Part shown: in pieces, positions 16,752 through 25,835 of the stretch
Layout of the letters: each line of letters starts with the position of its first letter
Position numbering within the stretch: the first letter of the stretch is position 1
DNA from: Myceligenerans indicum
GTDB taxonomy: Bacteria > Actinomycetota > Actinomycetes > Actinomycetales > Cellulomonadaceae
Reading direction: 5' to 3'
NCBI RefSeq assembly: GCF_016742955.1
Contig: NZ_JABBYC010000009.1
Coordinates: forward strand, 62,001-126,000
DNA: 64,000 nt
Program-made: the position numbers and the translations under genes
The notes under the pieces: model-generated
Database searches by the model: none
Told to the model about the DNA's origin: nothing
Seen by the model: the letters and a program-made list of their open reading frames with translations, nothing else

Positions 16752-18170
16752 CTACTCGTCCCAGGCGGTGAGCAGACGGTCAGGCCCGATGATCGTCATC
16801 CCGCCGAGCGACGCCTCGCTGCGGGACACTGCCACGAGGGGGGTCTCGTCCGTGGCTCCCGGCAACTGCGAGCGATGAACGACGAGTCGCGTGGCGTCAC
16901 GGTGATCGAACGGCCGGTTCTCCAGCCACTTGATCGAGCCTACGAACGTCAGAGTCTTGGCGATCGGCTCGCGGTCGGCTCCGACCAGGTCGATCTCGGG
17001 GTCGTTGGTCCGCGTCCAGTAGCCCCCCACGACGTTGGTTCCGGGTGCGATCTCGTCATCCGCGAATCGCCAGAGTGCATCGCGGATCACGGGCTCGATC
17101 GCCCTTCCGCGCCAGGTCGTCCACTGCTTTCGCACGGTTTCGAACACTCGGTCACCGCGTCCGCGTTCGATCTGAGCGATCCCAGGCTGGACGAAGGACA
17201 GCCAGAACCGGAGGTACGGGTCGTCGATCCAGTAGCGGGTCTCCTTGCTAGGCCTGGTAGACAGCGGCGTTCGAGCCACGACGGCGCGACGTTCGATGAG
17301 AAGCTGCAGTGATCTGTTCAAGACGTTCGGTCCGATGCCGGACGCTCGCGCGATCAGCGAGTACGTGCGCTCGCCATGCCCGATGGCCGAGAGGACCGAT
17401 CTGGCCTGGGCTTCGGTGGGAAACTCGGCGGCCAGCGTGCGCTCACCGCTCACGAGGAGTGCCGACGTGGGGTCATGCAGCCCACGTTCCAGGTAGTTCC
17501 ACAGCCCTTCTCCCGTGTCCCACTCGGTCAGGAGGAGAGGCAGCCCACCCGTCACAAGGTGCGCATCGAACGCGTCTGCGGCCTGGAGGTCAAGCATCGA
17601 CGCGACGTCGGAGGGCGTCAAAGGTGGAACGATCAGTTCCGTGCCGCGCTGGTAGAAGGGGCGTCCATGGGTATTGAGGCGTTCCATCATGGCGATGTCG
17701 GACCCGATCAGCAGTAGCAGGACCGGCAGCTTCGACAGGGTTCTGTCGAATGCCTTCTGGAGTGCCCCCTCGAACGCTGGGTCGTCGCGGACGAGATAGG
17801 GCAGCTCATCGATCACGACAATGCTCGGCGAGTCCTGTGGCAAAACCGACGCCAGGACACGGAACGCTGCGTCCCAGGTGGTGGGATCGGCGAAGTCTGC
17901 CGCGGACGGGCCCTCCGGGAGGTCTGAGACGGTGATTTCTTGGACGAAGCCCACCAGGTCCTCGTCTCGATTGCCGCCGACCGCGGTGAAGAAGAGGTGA
18001 GGCACGTCGGCCCGCTCGACGAACTGCTCCACGAGGCGTGACTTGCCGACACGCCGTCGTCCACGGATCAGTACTGCTTGGCCGGCGGGCCCTCGCCCGC
18101 TGGCACGCACCTTGTTGAGCTTGCCAGCAAGGATGGCGAGCTCCCGTTCGCGACCGATGAACCCGTCCAT
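16752..18170 (-). CDS. archaeal-type AAA ATPase with C-terminal DUF234 domain
   Basis: 472 residues from ATG 18170 (MDGFIGRERELAILAGKL). Walker A is RGRRRVGKSRL near residue 40, Walker B SIVVIDELPY near 115. Winged-helix and DUF234 nuclease-like segments follow, the latter with WRGRAIEPVIRDAL and NDPEIDLVGADRE (E...D...E) and a downstream GSIKWLENRPF Lys. This is the standalone ATPase-DUF234 family common in archaea and scattered in bacteria, whose biological role is unsettled. A 23-bp inverted repeat sits just upstream. It is the last gene of the repeat-flanked array, between R7 and R8. Confidence 0.8.
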   Translation of the reverse strand: MDGFIGRERELAILAGKLNKVRASGRGPAGQAVLIRGRRRVGKSRLVEQFVERADVPHLFFTAVGGNRDEDLVGFVQEITVSDLPEGPSAADFADPTTWDAAFRVLASVLPQDSPSIVVIDELPYLVRDDPAFEGALQKAFDRTLSKLPVLLLLIGSDIAMMERLNTHGRPFYQRGTELIVPPLTPSDVASMLDLQAADAFDAHLVTGGLPLLLTEWDTGEGLWNYLERGLHDPTSALLVSGERTLAAEFPTEAQARSVLSAIGHGERTYSLIARASGIGPNVLNRSLQLLIERRAVVARTPLSTRPSKETRYWIDDPYLRFWLSFVQPGIAQIERGRGDRVFETVRKQWTTWRGRAIEPVIRDALWRFADDEIAPGTNVVGGYWTRTNDPEIDLVGADREPIAKTLTFVGSIKWLENRPFDHRDATRLVVHRSQLPGATDETPLVAVSRSEASLGGMTIIGPDRLLTAWDE

Positions 18171-18180
18171 GATGCTCCAG

Positions 18181-18232
18181 ATACTCTCGTTGGTGAGAGT
18201 CTCATCAGAGAGACTCTCACCAACGAGGGTAT
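18181..18232. promoter_or_regulatory. long inverted repeat upstream of the DUF234 ATPase gene
   Basis: Two 23-bp arms (18181-18203 and 18210-18232) pair with one mismatch around a six-base loop; each carries TCTCGTTGGTGAGAGTCTC or its complement. It begins 11 bp upstream of the ATPase start and would form either a large operator or an RNA hairpin in the 5' leader. Confidence 0.6.
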
Positions 18233-18483
18233 CCCTCCGATCGCTTTGCGCAACCAGGCCCGAGCCGAGCGACGCCACGAGACGGAACGCAGCCGTGCGC
18301 ATCCGAGGTAGGTGCCCAGATCGGATGAGCCACAACGATGGCCACTGGGCGGGTCCAGCGGAGAGTGCCTGCGTGAGTGGGGCTGGGCACGTATGCGCCC
18401 GAGCGGACAGCGTCGAGCATCGCCGTGGGCGCCCCGCCCACCGTTCCGGAGGGCGCATCGGGGGAAGCCCCCAGCCTTCCGGG
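18233..18483. other. spacer without identified gene
   Basis: About 250 GC-rich bases between the inverted repeat and R8. Frames are open but nothing recognisable is encoded. Confidence 0.35.
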
Positions 18484-18578
18484 AGTCCGCACACCGTTCG
18501 CAAGAGGTCCACGAACCGCCGTCGGACCCCCGTGTCTGCCCGGCAGCACTTACCCGGCGTATGGGCCGGCTCGTCCGA
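18484..18578 (+). repeat. R8: truncated structured repeat lacking the palindrome
   Basis: Iteron AGTCCGC at 18484, the GCAAGAGGTCCACGAA segment, then directly the conserved 3' block ending near 18578. The central palindrome present in R5 and R6 is deleted. It is the rightmost copy. On its right the minus strand keeps about 45 codons of coding-like sequence (MDVAVVDHDAVVAGDIQAAV), perhaps the tail of a gene lost when the array formed. Confidence 0.7.
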
Positions 18579-18726
18579 CGGGCAGGGCGTGCACGCCCGG
18601 TACCACGCCGTCTGTCCGGCGTCGGATGCCGGTACCTGTCGGACCGCCGCCTGGATGTCCCCGGCGACAACCGCGTCATGGTCCACCACTGCGACGTCCA
18701 TGCCCGCCTGCCGTGCGGCGACGGCC

Positions 18727-19614
18727 TCACGCGCGAAGCGGGCGCCCGGCGGACTCCAGGATCTGCAGGAACGCCGTCGTCGCAGGTGTCGGGTTGAACT
18801 CGCTCCACGCCAGGTACTCCACGCGACGCGGGCCGTCGGTGATCGGCACGGTGACGATCCCGGCCGTGCCGGCGGCCACCGCGGACGGCAACAGCGCGAT
18901 GGCCAGGCCCTGGCGGACGATCCGCACCATCAGGTCGAGCTCGGAAGCTTCGAACGCGACATCCCGTGCGAGGCGCGCGGCCGCGAACGCCCGGTCGCTC
19001 TGTATGCGCCCCGGCGAGTCGACGGGGAAGTCGACGTACACCTCCTCGGCGAGCCGGCGCATGCTCACCCGTGCCTTCCCGGCCAGCGGGTGGCTCTCAG
19101 GTACGACGGCGACGTGCCGGTCCCGGGCCAGGATCCGGGATCGCACACCTCGCGGCTCGTCGTCCTCCGGCAACCCGAGGACGGCGATGTCGAGATCACC
19201 CGCGGCCACCCGAACCGTCATCTCGTTGCTGGCCCCCGCGCGGAGGGCGACTCTCACCTCGGGGTGACGTTCGCGAAACGACTCCAGCGCGGCCGGGATG
19301 TCGAGCGCGGCGACGGTCGGGATCATCCCCACCGCGAGCCGCCCGCGCACCACGCCCACAGCCGCTGCCGCCTCGGCCGCGGCCCGCTCCGCGGCCTCGA
19401 GCGACTGACGTGCGGCCGGGAGGAACGCCTCGCCCGCAGGCGTCAGCTCCACCCGCCGGCTGGTGCGAGCGAACAGCTTCACCCCGAGCTCGCGCTCCAG
19501 CCCGGCGATGCGATGGCTCAGGGCGGACTGCACGACGAAGCACCGTTCGGCGGCCCGAGTGAAGTTTCGGGTCTCGGCCACGGCGATCACGTAGCGCATC
19601 TGCTGCAGATCCAT
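18727..19614 (-). CDS. LysR-family transcriptional regulator
   Basis: 295 residues. The N-terminal winged helix-turn-helix ([20 protein letters not shown], then [20 protein letters not shown]) is followed by a periplasmic-binding-like effector domain from residue about 90 ([20 protein letters not shown]). It is divergent from the EamA transporter gene at 19693, so it probably controls that gene and itself through the 78-bp gap; the A/T-rich ATCACGATGGAAACCATG there fits a LysR T-N11-A type site. The effector is unknown. Confidence 0.9.
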   Translation of the reverse strand: MDLQQMRYVIAVAETRNFTRAAERCFVVQSALSHRIAGLERELGVKLFARTSRRVELTPAGEAFLPAARQSLEAAERAAAEAAAAVGVVRGRLAVGMIPTVAALDIPAALESFRERHPEVRVALRAGASNEMTVRVAAGDLDIAVLGLPEDDEPRGVRSRILARDRHVAVVPESHPLAGKARVSMRRLAEEVYVDFPVDSPGRIQSDRAFAAARLARDVAFEASELDLMVRIVRQGLAIALLPSAVAAGTAGIVTVPITDGPRRVEYLAWSEFNPTPATTAFLQILESAGRPLRA

Positions 19615-19692
19615 TCATCAATCGTGCATCACGATGGAAACCATGAAAACCATGTGTTGGACTCATAGCTGCTGAAGCACGAGGCTCAAGAC

Positions 19693-20667
19693 ATGCCCAC
19701 GAACGCGACGCTCCAGCGCACACCTGTCGTCCGGCCGCCGGCAGCGCCCCGCGCCGGCCACCTGAGTACCGTCCTCCTCGTCGTTCTGACCGCGCTCGCA
19801 CCGATGGCTTGGGGTACGACGTACGCCGTCACCACGGAACTGCTGCCTCCGGACCACCCGCTGTTCGCGTCCCTGATGCGCTCGCTGCCGCTGGGTCTGC
19901 TGGCCGTCGTCATCACCCGTACCCTGCCGCGTGGCGACTGGTGGTGGAAGGTCCCGGTGCTCGGTGTGCTCAACATCGGCGCCTTCTTCCCTCTGCTGTT
20001 CATCACGGCGGAACGCCTCCCTGGCGGCGTCGCCGCGACGCTCGGCGCGGCCCAGCCGCTCGTCGTCGCCGGCCTCGCGGTGGTGGTGGTCGGTGAGAAG
20101 GCCTCGGCATGGCGGCTGGCATGGGGTGTCGCCGGGGTTGTCGGCGTCGCGCTCGTCGTGCTGGGGCCGGGCGCCGGTCTCGACGTGCTCGGCATCGTCA
20201 CGGGCCTGGGAGGCGCCGTCACCATGGGGGTCGGCGTCACCCTCACGAAGCGCTGGGGCCGGCCGGCGGGCGTGGGCCCGTTCACGTACGCGGGATGGTT
20301 GCTTGCCGGTGGGGGACTGTTCCTGCTTCCGCTGGTCGCCCTGATCGAGGGTGCGCCGCCGCACATCGACGGGCAGGGACTGGCGGGATACCTGTGGCTC
20401 GGAACCGTCGGCGGCCTGATCGCCTACGTCCTGTGGTTCCGCGGCATCGGCCGGCTACCGGTCACGGCCGCCGCACTGCTCGCGTTGCTCTCCCCGCTCG
20501 TCGCGGCCCTGCTCGGTGTGGTGCTGCTCGGTGAGACATTCACGCCGATCCAGCTCACCGGGTTCGCCCTCGCGCTCACCGCGCTGGTCGCCGGACAGTT
20601 CAACCGTTCGTTCCCGACACTTCGCCGCCTTCGGTCGGGGCCGCACCGCTCCCGCCCGGGACGCTGA
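19693..20667 (+). CDS. EamA/DMT-superfamily transporter
   Basis: 324 residues with ten predicted hydrophobic helices arranged as two EamA repeats (first GTTYAVTTELLPPDHPLFAS, second VTMGVGVTLTKRWGRPAGVG). It is an inner-membrane drug/metabolite exporter. It is divergent from a LysR regulator, the usual arrangement for inducible DMT exporters. The basic C-terminal tail (LRRLRSGPHRSRPGR) is cytoplasmic. The substrate cannot be predicted. Confidence 0.9.
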   Translation: MPTNATLQRTPVVRPPAAPRAGHLSTVLLVVLTALAPMAWGTTYAVTTELLPPDHPLFASLMRSLPLGLLAVVITRTLPRGDWWWKVPVLGVLNIGAFFPLLFITAERLPGGVAATLGAAQPLVVAGLAVVVVGEKASAWRLAWGVAGVVGVALVVLGPGAGLDVLGIVTGLGGAVTMGVGVTLTKRWGRPAGVGPFTYAGWLLAGGGLFLLPLVALIEGAPPHIDGQGLAGYLWLGTVGGLIAYVLWFRGIGRLPVTAAALLALLSPLVAALLGVVLLGETFTPIQLTGFALALTALVAGQFNRSFPTLRRLRSGPHRSRPGR

Positions 20668-20669
20668 CG

Positions 20670-20745
20670 CCAGGTGCTCCGCGAGGCGTGACCGGCCGAC
20701 GCGCCGTCGTTCACGGATCAGTACTGCCTGGCCGGCAGGCCCGGT
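20670..20745 (-). pseudogene. fragment of a DUF234-type ATPase gene
   Basis: On the minus strand this reads AGQAVLIRERRRVGRSRLAE, nearly identical to AGQAVLIRGRRRVGKSRLVE around the Walker A of the intact ATPase gene at about 18025-18090; the nucleotide match covers about 70 bp. The Walker lysine is replaced by arginine and no further ATPase sequence remains. It is a relic of a second copy. Confidence 0.65.
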
Positions 20746-20788
20746 GCGACGGCCGTGTGGTTGCGTAGGCTTACGGACCGTGGTCGGT

Positions 20789-21598
20789 ATGGAAACACTG
20801 GGAGAGTTCCTGCGGAGCCGCCGCGCCTCGCTGGAGCCGTCCGGCGTCGGCCTGCCGGCTGGGCAGCGCCGGCGCGTACCGGGCTTGCGGCGCGAGGAGG
20901 TTGCACTTCTGGCCAACATCAGCCCTGAGTACTACGTGCGCCTGGAGCAGGGGCGTGATGTGAAGCCGTCGATCGAGGTGCTCGAGGGGATAGCTTCGGC
21001 GTTCCGGTTGACCGAGGATGAGACGCGATACCTGATCGGGCTCACCTACCCGGAACGAGATCGGCGAGATTCCGGCCGGATCGAGACGGTGGCGCCTGAG
21101 ACGATCGATCTGATGGAGGCCTGGCCGATGACACCGGCCTACATCACCGGCCCGGAGGCGACGGTCATGGCTTCGAACGCGGCGGCACGGATGCTGTCTC
21201 CCTCGTTCGCACCCGGCGTGAACACCTACGTCGCGCTCTTCTGCGATCCCGCTGTGCGCGAGCTCTATGCCGACTGGGATCAGGCGACTGCCAAGGCGGT
21301 CGAGCAATTGCGGGCAGCGGCCACCGGAACTGCCGCCACCCCGCGTCTCAGGGAACTGATCGACCGCCTTCGCGCGCACAGCGACCGCTTCCGCATGCTG
21401 TGGGAGCAGCGTGCGGTTCGGAACACCTCGACCGGGATCACTCGGTTCCGTCATCCACGGGTCGGTGCCATCGAGCTGCGCTACGAGAAGCTGACCCTGG
21501 GAGCCTCACATCAGCTGATGGTCGTCTACCATGCCCGACCGGGGAGCGCGGACGAGTCAGCGCTCCGGACGCTTCTCACGTCGGGCACTGTGGAGTAG
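20789..21598 (+). CDS. XRE-family regulator with MmyB-like ligand domain
   Basis: 269 residues. A helix-turn-helix lies at residues about 7-75 with the hallmark VPGLRREEVALLANISPEYY and VRLEQGRDVKPS. From residue about 100 a PAS-like MmyB domain follows (LMEAWPMTPAYITGPEATVM, with ASNAAARML after it). Such proteins regulate adjacent oxidoreductase genes in actinobacteria, and an NAD-dependent epimerase gene lies convergently at 21605. GTG at 20780, nine bases upstream in frame and close to a TAGGCT -10 box, could be a leaderless alternative start. Confidence 0.9.
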   Translation: METLGEFLRSRRASLEPSGVGLPAGQRRRVPGLRREEVALLANISPEYYVRLEQGRDVKPSIEVLEGIASAFRLTEDETRYLIGLTYPERDRRDSGRIETVAPETIDLMEAWPMTPAYITGPEATVMASNAAARMLSPSFAPGVNTYVALFCDPAVRELYADWDQATAKAVEQLRAAATGTAATPRLRELIDRLRAHSDRFRMLWEQRAVRNTSTGITRFRHPRVGAIELRYEKLTLGASHQLMVVYHARPGSADESALRTLLTSGTVE

Positions 21599-21604
21599 GT
21601 CGGT

Positions 21605-22693
21605 TCAGGTTGGCGCGTCGGTCGGAAGGACACCGGTTCGGAGGAGGCCGAGGCCTCTCAGTGCGGAGGCGGTGGCGGACAAGGCTTCCACGTTGCTGCG
21701 CGGTTCCCAGCCCAGAACGTCTCGCGCCTTCGCGCTGCTGACCCGCCGTACCTTGCCGAGTTCGGTGACCATCCCCTGGAGTCCGGCGTTGCGTCTGGCT
21801 GCGAACCGGATCATTCCATCAGGAAGGACGAAGGACCGTGCACCCGGTCCCTTGCGTCCTACTGCATGGCGGAGGGTCTCGGCCACACGCCGGAACGGAA
21901 GCGGTTCGCCGACCGAGGCCAAGAACCGTTCTCCGGCGGCTTCTGGGGCAGTCATTGCGCGGAGGTGCAGGTCGGCAACGTCGCGCACGTCCACCACGGT
22001 GGTCGCCAGCCGCGGCACGCCCCGCATTCCCGTGAGCATCTGGGCTGCCAGCCGCGTCGAGGCAGACAGGTCGGGAGTCACCGGTGGCCCGAAGATCCCG
22101 ACCGGGTTGACCACCGACAACTCCATCGACCCGCCCCCGCGCTCCATGAAGTCCCACGCCGCACGCTCCGCCAGAGCCTTGGACTTGATGTAGGGCGCGA
22201 TCGGGCCGTCGATGTCGGTCCAGTCCGATTCGGTGAACTCACGGTCGGTCGGCGGGTGGCCATAGCCCACCGCCGCGAACGACGAGGTCAGCACCACCCG
22301 CTCGACACCGGCCGTGCGGGCCGCGCGGATGACGCGCAGGGCTCCATCGCGTGCGGGGCGGATGATCTCGTTCTCGTCGGTGGGAACGGCGACAGGGAAG
22401 GGGGAGGCCACGTGAAGGACGTACCGCACGCCGTCGGCGGCGTCGGCCCATCCCTCGTCCGAGGAGAGGTCGGCGCTCACGAATCCGATCTCCGGCGGCA
22501 CCTCGAAGCCGCTGGCGCGCTGTACGGCAGTGCGCACTTCCTCGGCGCGTTCCGGATTCCGCAACGTCGTCCGCACCCCGTGGCCGCGAGCAAGTAGCTG
22601 AGCGAGCAGATGAACCGCGAGGAACCCGCTCCCTCCGGTCACCAGAACCGGAGCTGTTCCCGAGAGGCTCGTAGGCGAGGGGTCGATGTCCAT
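21605..22693 (-). CDS. NAD(P)-dependent epimerase/dehydratase (extended SDR, dihydroflavonol reductase-like)
   Basis: About 362 residues from ATG 22693. The cofactor motif TGGSGFLAVHLL is at residue about 18; the active-site pattern has LTSSFAAVGYG followed by YIKSKALAERAAW (YxxxK). VVNPVGIFGPP is the usual substrate-side motif of the DFR-like subgroup, which includes aldehyde and ketone reductases. In-frame starts at 22726 and 22792 exist, but the fold begins right after 22693. It is convergent with the XRE-MmyB regulator. Confidence 0.85.
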   Translation of the reverse strand: MDIDPSPTSLSGTAPVLVTGGSGFLAVHLLAQLLARGHGVRTTLRNPERAEEVRTAVQRASGFEVPPEIGFVSADLSSDEGWADAADGVRYVLHVASPFPVAVPTDENEIIRPARDGALRVIRAARTAGVERVVLTSSFAAVGYGHPPTDREFTESDWTDIDGPIAPYIKSKALAERAAWDFMERGGGSMELSVVNPVGIFGPPVTPDLSASTRLAAQMLTGMRGVPRLATTVVDVRDVADLHLRAMTAPEAAGERFLASVGEPLPFRRVAETLRHAVGRKGPGARSFVLPDGMIRFAARRNAGLQGMVTELGKVRRVSSAKARDVLGWEPRSNVEALSATASALRGLGLLRTGVLPTDAPT

Positions 22694-22889
22694 GGTCCCC
22701 ACCGTTGCTCCCCCTGAAGAACTCATCCAGGCCGGGCAATTCCTGGTACCGGCGGGGACAGGCTGAGTGACGCTCAGGTCCGATCGCTCCACGCAGGTGC
22801 TCCGATGTGGCGTCCGCCAGGCCCGTCCTCAAGCACGTCCCTGCCCCCTCCGGAGGGAGTGTCGGTCACCCTCGCTACTGTGCGGAGCC

Positions 22890-24218
22890 ATGGACGGAAC
22901 ATGGACGTCTGCGCAGGTCGAGGCGGTTGCACCAGATGCAAAGTCCCTCGCGGCGGCGCGGAAACAGGTGGCGGGGACGAAGTGGTCGAACGATGGCTTC
23001 GGCGGCGGGTCGGCCCTGCTGTGGGGGGAGTGCGCCGGGTCGGGCAAGAAGCCGTACCAGGTCTGCATCGACCTGGACGAGCCCGCGTACAAGTGCTCGT
23101 GCCCGAGCCGCAAGTTCCCGTGCAAGCACGCGCTGGCGCTGCTGCTGCGCTGGAGCGAGGGCTCCGTCGCCGAGCAGGCCGAGGCTGCGCAGTTCGCCGA
23201 CGAGTGGCGCACGGCGCGCGCTGGGCGCGTCGCGAAGAAGGAGGCGCGCGAGAACGCGCCGCAGACGGAAGCGCAGAAGGCGGCCGCCCGGCGCCGGGCG
23301 GACGAGCGCGCCGAGCGTGTCGCACAGGGCGTGGCAGACCTGACCCGCTGGCTGGATGATCAGGCCGCGGGCGGCATCGCGGCCCTCGGCCGGTCCGGTT
23401 ACCGCGCCTTCGACGACGTCGCGGCCCGTCTCGTGGACGCGCAGGCTCCGGGGCTGGCAGCCGCGGTCCGGCGGTGCGGCTCGGTCGCGGCATCGGGCAG
23501 CGGCTGGGAGGAGCGGCTGCTCGCCGAGCTCGGGCTGCTGCGCCTGCTCGTCTCCGCGGCCGGCAAGCTCGACGAGCTCCCCGGCCCGCTCGCGGACACC
23601 GTTCGCTCCCGGCTCGGCCTGGCGCCGTCGTCCGACGACGTGCTCGCGGGCACGCCCGTCCGTGACACGTGGGAGGTGGTCGGCCTGCGTGACACGGCCG
23701 AGGACAGGCTCACCGCACGCGCCGTGTGGCTGCGCGGCCGGGACACCGGCCGCCCGGCGCTCGTGCTCTCGTTCGCGGCAGCCGGCGCCGCGCTCCCGGT
23801 GGATCTGGTGCCCGGCACGGCCGTCGACGCCGACCTGTGCTTCTATCCGGGTGCGTTGCCCCTGCGGGCACTGGCGCGCGAGCGGCACTCCCCGGTGATG
23901 CCGCTGGCCGGGGCGCCGTCGTCGGTGATGTCGCTCCCGGACGCGTTCGACGAGCTGGCGGGCGCGCTGGGCTCCGACCCGTGGCTGGACCGCTACCCGC
24001 TGGTGGTGCACGGCACGTTGCGCGCCGGGTCTCCGTGGCGGCTGGAGGGCGCGGGCGTCAGCGTGCCGTTCGTGCGGGACGTCCGGCCGTGGGAACTGCT
24101 GGCGGCGGGCGGCGGCGCGGAATGTCCCGTCGTGGTGGAGTGGACGCCGCAGGGCCTGATCCCGCTCGCGGTCCACACGGCCGACGGCATGGTCACCGGG
24201 GCGGAGGCGCGGGCATGA
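22890..24218 (+). CDS. SWIM zinc-finger protein, first gene of a MoxR/vWA operon
   Basis: 442 residues. A SWIM motif (CSCPSRKFPCKHALALLL, CxCx(n)CxH) lies at residues about 69-86 and should bind zinc. The rest is Ala-rich helical with a charged linker (AAARRRADERAERVAQGV). It corresponds to YehQ-type proteins that travel with MoxR AAA+ and vWA genes. ATG 22890 follows a TACTGT -10 box by eight bases, so it may be leaderless. Its stop overlaps the next start (ATGA at 24215). Confidence 0.8.
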   Translation: MDGTWTSAQVEAVAPDAKSLAAARKQVAGTKWSNDGFGGGSALLWGECAGSGKKPYQVCIDLDEPAYKCSCPSRKFPCKHALALLLRWSEGSVAEQAEAAQFADEWRTARAGRVAKKEARENAPQTEAQKAAARRRADERAERVAQGVADLTRWLDDQAAGGIAALGRSGYRAFDDVAARLVDAQAPGLAAAVRRCGSVAASGSGWEERLLAELGLLRLLVSAAGKLDELPGPLADTVRSRLGLAPSSDDVLAGTPVRDTWEVVGLRDTAEDRLTARAVWLRGRDTGRPALVLSFAAAGAALPVDLVPGTAVDADLCFYPGALPLRALARERHSPVMPLAGAPSSVMSLPDAFDELAGALGSDPWLDRYPLVVHGTLRAGSPWRLEGAGVSVPFVRDVRPWELLAAGGGAECPVVVEWTPQGLIPLAVHTADGMVTGAEARA

Positions 24219-25792
24219 GCACCTGGAACCAGATTCTTTCCGCCGCCCTCGTGGGGACGGACCGGCGCCCCTGCGTCCTGCCCGGTGAGGACCCCGTGCT
24301 CGGCGGCGTGCTGCCGCCCGGTCCGACCGATGCGGCGGGTCTGCTGCACGCGGCCGGTTCGCTCACGCTCGCGGGGCGGGCATCGGCAGGGGCTTCCGGC
24401 ACGACGCACCAGGAGGGAACCGAGGTCGTCATGGCGGTGTCCGGCGACGCACCGCCTCCCGAGCGGGACGATCGTGCGGCGGTGCCCCGTCCTGCGTCGC
24501 GGCGCCTGGCCGGGCTGCTGTCCGGCTCGCAGTCCGAGGAGAACCAGCGCCTGGTCGTGGCCTGGCTGCGCCTGGCCGAGGAGACGGATCGGCGGGTGCC
24601 GTACGACCAGCTGCCCGCATTGCTCGATCTCGGGACCCGGCGGCGCGACGCCCGCGGTCCGGTACTCGCTCTCGGCGGCCCGCGGGCCCGCTGGCTGGCA
24701 GCACACGACCTTCAGCGGTGGTCGTGGGTCGTGCGCGCCTCCGGTGACCGGCCAGGAACGCCGTCGTCGGACCTCATCGACGTGTCCGACAGGTCGGTGT
24801 GGGACGACGGCGACGTGCACGCCAAGGTCGCCTGTCTCGCCGCGCTGCGGGCACAGGACCCGGCTGCGGGCCGTGCCCTGCTGCTGGAGTCGTGGGGCGA
24901 ACTGCGTGCCACGGACCTCGCGATGCTCGTCCCCGTGGTTCGGGACACGCTGGAGCCTGCGGACGAGGAATGGCTGGAGCGCGCGCTCGACGCCGGTGTC
25001 CGGGCCCGCGAGGCGGCGGCTTCACTGCTGCTGAGGCTTCCCGGCAGTGGGCTCGTGGGCCGGATGGGCGACCGGGTCCGCTCGTGGGTGTCGGACGCCG
25101 ACGGCGTCCTGCAGGTCGCGCTGCCACATGACCTGGACGCGGACCTGCGGCGTGACGGGATCGTGCTCAAGCCGCCCGCCTCGACCCGGCAGGGACAACG
25201 GGCCTGGTGGTTCGAGCAGGTGGTGGCGGCCGCCCCGCTCGACGCCTGGACCGGTCTCGCCCACGACCCCGCGGAGCTCCCGGATCGAAAGATCGTCCCG
25301 GACCTCGGTGCGGAACTGTGCCGGGGCCTGGCCCGCGCGGCCGCCCGCGAGGAGGACTTCGTGACGGCCGTGCGGCTGGGAACCGACCCGCGCGCCGGCC
25401 ACGACTTCCTGCGGGAGATCGCCGGGACGCTCGACGCGGAGGCCGCCGCGGTCGTCGCCGTCGCGCTGCTGCGATCCGGTGGCGCTCGCGTGGCCCGCAT
25501 CGATCTCGTCCTCGACGCGGTAGCCGCACCTTGGCCGGACGACGTGTCGGACGCCGTCCTCGACTACCTGACGCCGTCGAAGGGCAGGCGCAGGCGCTGG
25601 GTGGACGACGTCGCCGTCGCAGCTCGCACGGGCCTGCCCCTGTCCCGGCTGGACCGGGTCCGGGAGATCGCGGATGCCGGCACGTCGCACCCCTACCTCG
25701 ACGAACTCGCCGAACACCTGGAGACCATCACGGCGATGCGCGCCGAGCTGCACGCCGAACCGCACGCCACGACGGCGACATCAACGCCTTGA
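24215..25792 (+). CDS. DUF5691 family protein of the MoxR/vWA operon
   Basis: 525 residues starting MSTWNQILSAALVGTDRRPC, the typical beginning of DUF5691. The remainder is helical, HEAT-like, with many Leu/Ala/Asp-rich repeats and conserved WWFEQVVAAAPLDAWT. No enzymatic motif. It overlaps the SWIM gene by four bases and is followed after 43 bp by the AAA+ gene. It probably acts as scaffold or adaptor in the complex encoded by the operon. Confidence 0.75.
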   Translation: MSTWNQILSAALVGTDRRPCVLPGEDPVLGGVLPPGPTDAAGLLHAAGSLTLAGRASAGASGTTHQEGTEVVMAVSGDAPPPERDDRAAVPRPASRRLAGLLSGSQSEENQRLVVAWLRLAEETDRRVPYDQLPALLDLGTRRRDARGPVLALGGPRARWLAAHDLQRWSWVVRASGDRPGTPSSDLIDVSDRSVWDDGDVHAKVACLAALRAQDPAAGRALLLESWGELRATDLAMLVPVVRDTLEPADEEWLERALDAGVRAREAAASLLLRLPGSGLVGRMGDRVRSWVSDADGVLQVALPHDLDADLRRDGIVLKPPASTRQGQRAWWFEQVVAAAPLDAWTGLAHDPAELPDRKIVPDLGAELCRGLARAAAREEDFVTAVRLGTDPRAGHDFLREIAGTLDAEAAAVVAVALLRSGGARVARIDLVLDAVAAPWPDDVSDAVLDYLTPSKGRRRRWVDDVAVAARTGLPLSRLDRVREIADAGTSHPYLDELAEHLETITAMRAELHAEPHATTATSTP

Positions 25793-25835
25793 CCTCACTC
25801 GCAAGACCGACGAACACCACCCCGAAGGAGCACCA

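Noticed and set aside
9038..18578. CRISPR array
   Set aside because: The repeats are 95-185 bp, separated by whole genes, with internal palindromes; no short regular repeat-spacer pattern and no cas genes.
8245..18578. Classical chromosomal integron
   Set aside because: No integrase gene, cargo on both strands, and the repeats lack an obvious attC layout with the usual core ends. Kept only as an analogy.
18043..19668. A 541-residue plus-strand frame
   Set aside because: It runs antisense to the ATPase N-terminus, through R8 and across the LysR gene; composition is nonsense-like.
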